A stretch of 59,872 bases of DNA from Actinomycetota bacterium. Its GTDB lineage: Bacteria; Actinomycetota; Actinomycetes; Actinomycetales; Dermatophilaceae. Both the position numbers and the translations under genes were made by a program. Below, piece by piece: positions 55,601 through 59,872 of this stretch. Each line of letters starts with the position of its first letter. The stretch's first letter is position 1. The stretch covers positions 1 to 59,872 of the forward strand of contig JAIUOP010000016.1 of NCBI GenBank assembly GCA_020161815.1, read 5' to 3'. The notes beneath the pieces were generated by a model. That model did no database searches. It had not been told where the DNA came from and saw only the letters and a program-made list of their open reading frames with translations.

Positions 55601-56589
55601 ACCCACGGACTGTGCGATCTGCGCTGGCCGTCCTCGTGCTCCCGGCGGCGCTGGCCCTCGGGTCATGGCTGGTGATCCGGACGTTCGTCGCCGAGCTGCC
55701 CCAGCCGGTCGCCACCCACTGGGGTGCGAGCGGCGCCCCGGACGGCTTCTCCAGCCCCGGCAGTGCCGCGGCCACGACCGGCCTGCTCGCCGGTGGGTTC
55801 GGTGTGGGCCTGGGGCTCGTGATCTGGGCGCTGTCACGCAAGGCACCCATGGTTGCCCGGGGTGCAGGAGCTTTCGGTGCCGGGATGGCCGGCTTCATCG
55901 GTGGGCTCGGCGTGGCCAGCCTCTGGGTGCAGCGAGGCCTGACCGATGCTCGCCAGGCCACCGAGATCACGGGCCCGATGGGTGTCGGGCTCGGGATCGG
56001 CCTGCTGAGCGCCCTCGTGGGCGGGCTGCTCATGCCGGGCGAGGTCCCCGGCGCCGCACGGGCGGTCGGTCCCGTGCCGAACGACGCCCCGCGGATCGAT
56101 CTCGGCGCGTCCGAGCGGGCGGTGTGGATGGGGTGGGCGCACTCGCCGGCGTTGCTCTACGTCGCGATCGGCTCGGCGCTGGGGCCGCTCGTCGTGCTCG
56201 GGGTGCTCGGTGTCGCCGTGTGGCCGATCCTCGCCGTGATCGCCCTCACCGCTGTCCTCCTCGTGAGCACGGCCACGTTCCGGGTGACGGTGGGCATCGA
56301 GGGACTGTGGGTGCGTTCGATCGTCGGATGGCCGCGGTTCCACGTGCCCCTCGAGGAGGTCGCCCACGCGGAGGTGGTTGAAGTCTCCCCGATGCGCGAG
56401 TTCGGCGGATGGGGACTGCGCGGTGACCTCAAGGGGCGCTTCGGAGTGGTGCTGCGCAAGGGGCCTGCGCTCGAGGTGACGCGCGGCGACAAGTCACGTT
56501 TCGTGGTGACGGTCGACGAGGCCGCCGTCGCGGCCGGCCTGCTCAACACCTTGGCCGACCGGCAGCGACCGGGCGCCTTCCCTGGCTGA
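55597..56589 (+). CDS. DUF1648-like membrane protein
   Basis: The 330-residue protein has DUF1648-type N-terminal sequence (VAELPQPVATHWGASGAPDGFSS) after a first membrane helix. Further helices follow (SAAATTGLLAGGFGVGLGLVI, MGVGLGIGLLSALVGGLL, LLYVAIGSALGPLVVLGVLGVAV), and a C-terminal domain (VGIEGLWVRSIVGWPRFHVPLEEVAHAEVVEV) looks like a PH-like beta barrel. The ATG at 55597 overlaps the GntR stop, so it is controlled by that repressor. Such proteins are inducible by envelope-active compounds elsewhere; here the signal is unknown. Confidence 0.88.
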   Translation: MNPRTVRSALAVLVLPAALALGSWLVIRTFVAELPQPVATHWGASGAPDGFSSPGSAAATTGLLAGGFGVGLGLVIWALSRKAPMVARGAGAFGAGMAGFIGGLGVASLWVQRGLTDARQATEITGPMGVGLGIGLLSALVGGLLMPGEVPGAARAVGPVPNDAPRIDLGASERAVWMGWAHSPALLYVAIGSALGPLVVLGVLGVAVWPILAVIALTAVLLVSTATFRVTVGIEGLWVRSIVGWPRFHVPLEEVAHAEVVEVSPMREFGGWGLRGDLKGRFGVVLRKGPALEVTRGDKSRFVVTVDEAAVAAGLLNTLADRQRPGAFPG

Positions 56590-56606
56590 CCGGCCGGTCG
56601 GTCGCG

Positions 56607-58331
56607 TCAGATGGCGCCGTCGGGTGCCTTCGCGCGCTCGGACTGGGCCGAGGCGTCATCGGGCATCGTCTGGCTGGTGAACTCGGCCTCGACCCGTCGC
56701 TGGTAGATGTCGATCTGCCGCGCCACCTCTGCGTCGTCCCACCCGAGGATCGGTGCCACCAGGGCGGCCGCATGGGGCGCCGCCTCGAGACCGCGGTCCC
56801 GGGCCTCGATCGAGATCCGGGTCCGGCGGGTCAGGATGTCGGTGAGGTGGAGCGCGCCCTCGGAGGCCGCGGCATACACGATCTCCACCTTGAGGTGGTC
56901 CTCTCCGCCGAGAAGGCGCTCTCCGAGAACGGGATTGGCGTCCACGAGGGCCAAGAGGTCACGAGCGGTCGTGCCATACCGGGACAGGAGGTAGTCGATC
57001 GCGTCCTCGGGCAGCCCCGAGGAGCGCGCGAGGATCTGGAAGCGCTCGCTGAGCCATTCCCAGCCCACCGCACCGTTGAGCGGCACCGTCTCCGTGGTGC
57101 TCTGCGGCATGTCCTTGGCGCGGTCCTTGTCGCCCCCGCTGAGGGCGAGGTCGACGGCGTCCTTGGCCATGACCCGGTATGTCGTGTACTTCCCGCCGGC
57201 CACCAGCACCAGGCCGGGCACCGGCTCGGCGACCACGTGCTCACGGGAGAGCTTGGTCGTCGCATCGTCGGCGTCGCCGGAGATGAGGGGCCGCAGACCG
57301 GCATACACGCCGTCGATGTCCTCACGGGTCAGCGGCGTGACGAGCACCCGGTTGACCGTGTCGAGGAGGTAGTCGATGTCGGCGCTCGAGGCCGCCGGGT
57401 GCGCCAGGTCGAGGGTCCACTCGGTGTCGGTCGTGCCGATGATCCAGTGCTCGTCCCACGGGATGATGAAGAGGACCGACTTCTCGGTGCGCAGGATGAC
57501 ACCGGTGTCGCTCTCGATCCGGTCCTTGGGCACGACGAGGTGGATGCCCTTGCTCGCGCGCACCTTGAGCGGTGCCTCGCCGACCATCTCCTGGATCTGG
57601 CCGGTCCAGACGCCGGTGGCGCAGATGACGTGGCGGGCGCGGATCTCGAACTCCTCGCCGGTCATGCCGTCGCGGGCGGTGACCCCGACGACAGCGCTGC
57701 GCTGGTCCTCCGGATCCGCGCGCAGCAGGCCGGTCATCTCGACCCGGTTGGCCACGCTCGCTCCGTGCGCGGCAGCCGTGCGCGCCAGCTCCAGCACGAA
57801 GCGGGCGTCATCGACCTGCGCGTCGTAGTAGCGGATCGCGCCCGTGAGGGCATCGGGCCGCAGGCTCGGCATCATGGCGAGCGCAGCCTTCTTGCCGAGG
57901 TGCTTGTGACGTGGCACCTCGCCCGAGGACTTCACCCCGAAGGCGAGCCCGTCATAGAGCGCGATGCCCGACCCGACGTAGAAACGCTCCCAGGCCGGCT
58001 TCTGCAGGGGGTACATGAAGGGCACCGGCCGCACCAGGTGCGGTGCGATCGTCGTGAGCAGCAGCCGCCGCTCCTGGAGTGCCTCGTGGACCAGCCCGAA
58101 GTCGAACATCTCGAGATAGCGCAGGCCGCCATGGATCAGCTTGCTGCTCCGGCTGGACGTGCCCGAGGAGTAGTCGCGCGCCTCGATCAGTCCGGTGGAC
58201 AGCCCGCGCGTCACGGCGTCGAGGGCGGCGCCGCAGCCCACCACCCCACCTCCGACGACAAGGACGTCCAGCTCGACGCCGGAGGACATCCGAGCCAGGG
58301 CAGACCGACGAGCGGCCAGGGACAACGTCAT
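56607..58331 (-). CDS. glpD: Glycerol-3-phosphate dehydrogenase (FAD-dependent)
   Basis: Oxidises glycerol-3-phosphate to dihydroxyacetone phosphate, feeding electrons to quinones at the membrane. The 574-residue protein has the FAD-binding [37 protein letters not shown] (phosphate/FAD), [30 protein letters not shown] and the C-terminal DAO_C domain. ATG 58331 overlaps the glpK stop (ATGA), with AAGGAA 5 nt upstream. It is the second gene of the glpK-glpD operon; no glpF is seen to its 3' side. Confidence 0.95.
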   Translation of the reverse strand: MTLSLAARRSALARMSSGVELDVLVVGGGVVGCGAALDAVTRGLSTGLIEARDYSSGTSSRSSKLIHGGLRYLEMFDFGLVHEALQERRLLLTTIAPHLVRPVPFMYPLQKPAWERFYVGSGIALYDGLAFGVKSSGEVPRHKHLGKKAALAMMPSLRPDALTGAIRYYDAQVDDARFVLELARTAAAHGASVANRVEMTGLLRADPEDQRSAVVGVTARDGMTGEEFEIRARHVICATGVWTGQIQEMVGEAPLKVRASKGIHLVVPKDRIESDTGVILRTEKSVLFIIPWDEHWIIGTTDTEWTLDLAHPAASSADIDYLLDTVNRVLVTPLTREDIDGVYAGLRPLISGDADDATTKLSREHVVAEPVPGLVLVAGGKYTTYRVMAKDAVDLALSGGDKDRAKDMPQSTTETVPLNGAVGWEWLSERFQILARSSGLPEDAIDYLLSRYGTTARDLLALVDANPVLGERLLGGEDHLKVEIVYAAASEGALHLTDILTRRTRISIEARDRGLEAAPHAAALVAPILGWDDAEVARQIDIYQRRVEAEFTSQTMPDDASAQSERAKAPDGAI

Positions 58332-59857
58332 TGGGATTCCTTCCTGTCCACGGGCACCGAGTCAAGGGTGCGTTCGACGGCATGCTTCCACGCGGCATAC
58401 CCGCTCTCGCGGCGGTCCTCGCTCCACGTGGGCTCCCACCGGCGGTCCTCGGCCCAGTTGGACCGGAGCTCGTCGGTGCCGGACCAGAAACCGACGGCCA
58501 GCCCCGCGGCATACGCGGCCCCGAGCGCCGTCGTCTCGGCGACCACTGGCTTGGACACGGGCACGCCGAGGATGTCGGCCTGGAGCTGCATGCAGGTCTC
58601 GTTGGCGGTGACTCCGCCGTCGACCTTGAGCACCTCGAGGGCCACGCCGCTGTCGGCGGTCATCGCCTCGGTGACATCACGGCTCTGGTAGCAGATCGCC
58701 TCGAGCGTGGCCCGGGCCAGGTGGGCGCGGGTGTTGAAACGCGAGAGGCCGGCGATGACGCCGCGGGCGTCGCTGCGCCAGTAGGGCGCGAAGAGCCCCG
58801 AGAACGCCGGCACGAAGTGCACGCCGCCGTTGTCGTCGACCTGCGTGGCCAGCGCCTCGACCTCGGAGGCGTCCTTGATGATGCCGAGCTGGTCGCGCAG
58901 CCACTGGACGGCGCTGCCGGTCACCGCGATCGAGCCTTCGAGCGCGTATGCCGTGGGGCCGGCTCCCAGCTTGTAGGCCGGGGTCGTGAGCAGGCCGTTG
59001 GTCGAGCGGACGATCTCCTCGCCGGTGTTGAGGAGGAGGAAGTTGCCGGTGCCGTAGGTGTTCTTGGCCTCACCGGGGGCGAAGCAGACCTGGCCGACCG
59101 TGGCGGCCTCCTGGTCGCCCAGGACACCGGTGATCGGGACGGCGGCGCGGCCCTTGGCCGATGCGGTCTCGCCGAAGGCGATGTCGTCGCTGCTGCTGTG
59201 GATGCTCGGGAGCATGGCGCGTGGGACGCCGAAGAGGTCGAGCAGCTCCTGGTCCCAGTCGAGGGTGACCAGGTCCATGAGCATGGTGCGGCTGGCGTTG
59301 GTGACATCGGTGGCGTGGATGCCGCCGTCGGGTCCGCCGGTGAGGTTCCAGACGACCCAGGAGTCGGCGGTGCCGAAGAGGGCGTCCCCGCGCTCGGCGG
59401 CGGCGCGCAGTCCCTCGACGTTCTCGAGGAGCCACTGGAGCTTGCCCCCGGAGAAGTAGGTCGCGGGAGGCAGGCCGGCCCTGCGCCGGATGAGGTCGCC
59501 ACGCCCGTCGCGGTCGAGGGCGGCGGCGATCGCATCGGTGCGCGTGTCCTGCCAGACGATCGCGTTGTGCCAGGGGCGACCGGTCGCGCGGTCCCAGACG
59601 ATCGTGGTCTCGCGCTGGTTGGTCACCCCGATGGCGGCGAGGTCGGTCATGCCGAGGTTGGCCCTGGTCATCGCGGACCCGATGACCGCGCGGGTGCGCT
59701 CCCAGATCTCGATCGGGTTGTGCTCGACCCAGCCGGCGCGGGGCAGGATCTGCTCGTGCTCGAGCTGGTGACGGGCGACCTCACGACCGTCGTGGTCGAA
59801 GATCATGAATCGCGTGCTCGTCGTGCCCTGGTCGACCGCGCCGATGAAGTCCGCCAT
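58328..59857 (-). CDS. glpK: Glycerol kinase
   Basis: Phosphorylates glycerol with ATP to make glycerol-3-phosphate. The 509-residue protein has FGGY-family signatures: N-terminal [21 protein letters not shown], the glycerol-binding [15 protein letters not shown] and [19 protein letters not shown], the ATP-site [11 protein letters not shown] and C-terminal [26 protein letters not shown] 59857 follows TAGGCT by 7 nt with no ribosome site, which suggests a leaderless mRNA. The promoter runs to the right edge of the window. Confidence 0.97.
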   Translation of the reverse strand: MADFIGAVDQGTTSTRFMIFDHDGREVARHQLEHEQILPRAGWVEHNPIEIWERTRAVIGSAMTRANLGMTDLAAIGVTNQRETTIVWDRATGRPWHNAIVWQDTRTDAIAAALDRDGRGDLIRRRAGLPPATYFSGGKLQWLLENVEGLRAAAERGDALFGTADSWVVWNLTGGPDGGIHATDVTNASRTMLMDLVTLDWDQELLDLFGVPRAMLPSIHSSSDDIAFGETASAKGRAAVPITGVLGDQEAATVGQVCFAPGEAKNTYGTGNFLLLNTGEEIVRSTNGLLTTPAYKLGAGPTAYALEGSIAVTGSAVQWLRDQLGIIKDASEVEALATQVDDNGGVHFVPAFSGLFAPYWRSDARGVIAGLSRFNTRAHLARATLEAICYQSRDVTEAMTADSGVALEVLKVDGGVTANETCMQLQADILGVPVSKPVVAETTALGAAYAAGLAVGFWSGTDELRSNWAEDRRWEPTWSEDRRESGYAAWKHAVERTLDSVPVDRKESQ

Positions 59858-59864
59858 GGCACCC

Positions 59865-59870
59865 AGCCTA
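59865..59870 (-). promoter_or_regulatory. -10 box of glpK (leaderless)
   Basis: TAGGCT on the minus strand (59870-59865) ends 7 nt before ATG 59857. The -35 region is outside the window. Confidence 0.45.
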
Positions 59871-59872
59871 GG

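Overview
The window is a continuous piece of a high-GC actinobacterial chromosome. Codon third positions are almost always G or C, genes are packed tightly, and many neighbours overlap by ATGA or GTGA. Gene content and order point to Actinomycetia and most likely Micrococcales, with Intrasporangiaceae a reasonable guess. Supporting landmarks are actinobacterial-type DapD, DUF3117, an LpqW-like lipoprotein behind typA, the order O-methyltransferase/sigE/htrA/tatB/mrp, and a DUF222 HNH protein. I see no rRNA, tRNA, CRISPR array, transposase or prophage.

Layout. 18-1103 is ychF. 1168-3281 is a small accessory patch: a short HTH-like gene divergent from an XRE antitoxin/AbiEii-like toxin pair with its own AT-rich operator-promoter, then a membrane protein. 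3247-4032 is a short-chain dehydrogenase gene broken by one in-frame stop. 4165-7000 holds a peroxiredoxin with a long terminator hairpin, then malQ. 7007-13571 (minus) is a complete oligopeptide/dipeptide ABC operon (binding protein, two permeases, two ATPases) ending in a class I glutamine amidotransferase. 13756-20360 (plus) is a tightly coupled run: typA, LpqW-like lipoprotein, GT4 glycosyltransferase, methyltransferase, prenyltransferase-fold protein. A methyltransferase/GNAT pair faces it from the other strand.

22092-28009 carries fdxA, dapC, gltA, a secreted lysozyme-like protein, dapD and dapE, so several lysine/peptidoglycan precursor genes lie together. 28006-31221 has a LOG-family protein, a 716-residue protein joining DivIVA-like motifs to a polytopic GT-C-like body, and DUF3117. 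31375-34469 is a variable-looking patch (DUF6318 lipoprotein, PKD-like secreted protein, DUF222-HNH protein). 34505-42803 is a housekeeping block: leucyl aminopeptidase, O-methyltransferase, sigE, htrA, tatB, mrp, DUF1003, MgtE_N/CBS. No anti-sigma gene separates sigE from htrA. 43511-45493 is a malyl-CoA-lyase-like pair. Next come an L,D-transpeptidase, a putative rhamnosyltransferase, a RIO kinase, a CPBP-like membrane frame without a clean stop, an acyl-CoA dehydrogenase, a secreted subtilase, a YflT-like stress protein, aminopeptidase P, a self-regulated GntR/membrane-protein pair, and glpK-glpD at the right edge.

Two window-wide signals stand out. First, the octamer GTATGCCG (or its complement) occurs 52 times by my hand count, against about two expected from base composition. 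It appears in genes, between genes, at start codons and in different reading frames. Second, at least fourteen starts lack a usable Shine-Dalgarno sequence and instead have a -10-like TANNNT (once CATACT) ending 6-8 nt before the ATG/GTG, the architecture of leaderless mRNAs. The clearest case is a symmetric ATAGTAT lying exactly 7 nt from both the fdxA ATG and the divergent GNAT ATG. The best candidate for an undescribed system is the coupled lpqW-GT4-methyltransferase-prenyltransferase-fold operon behind typA.
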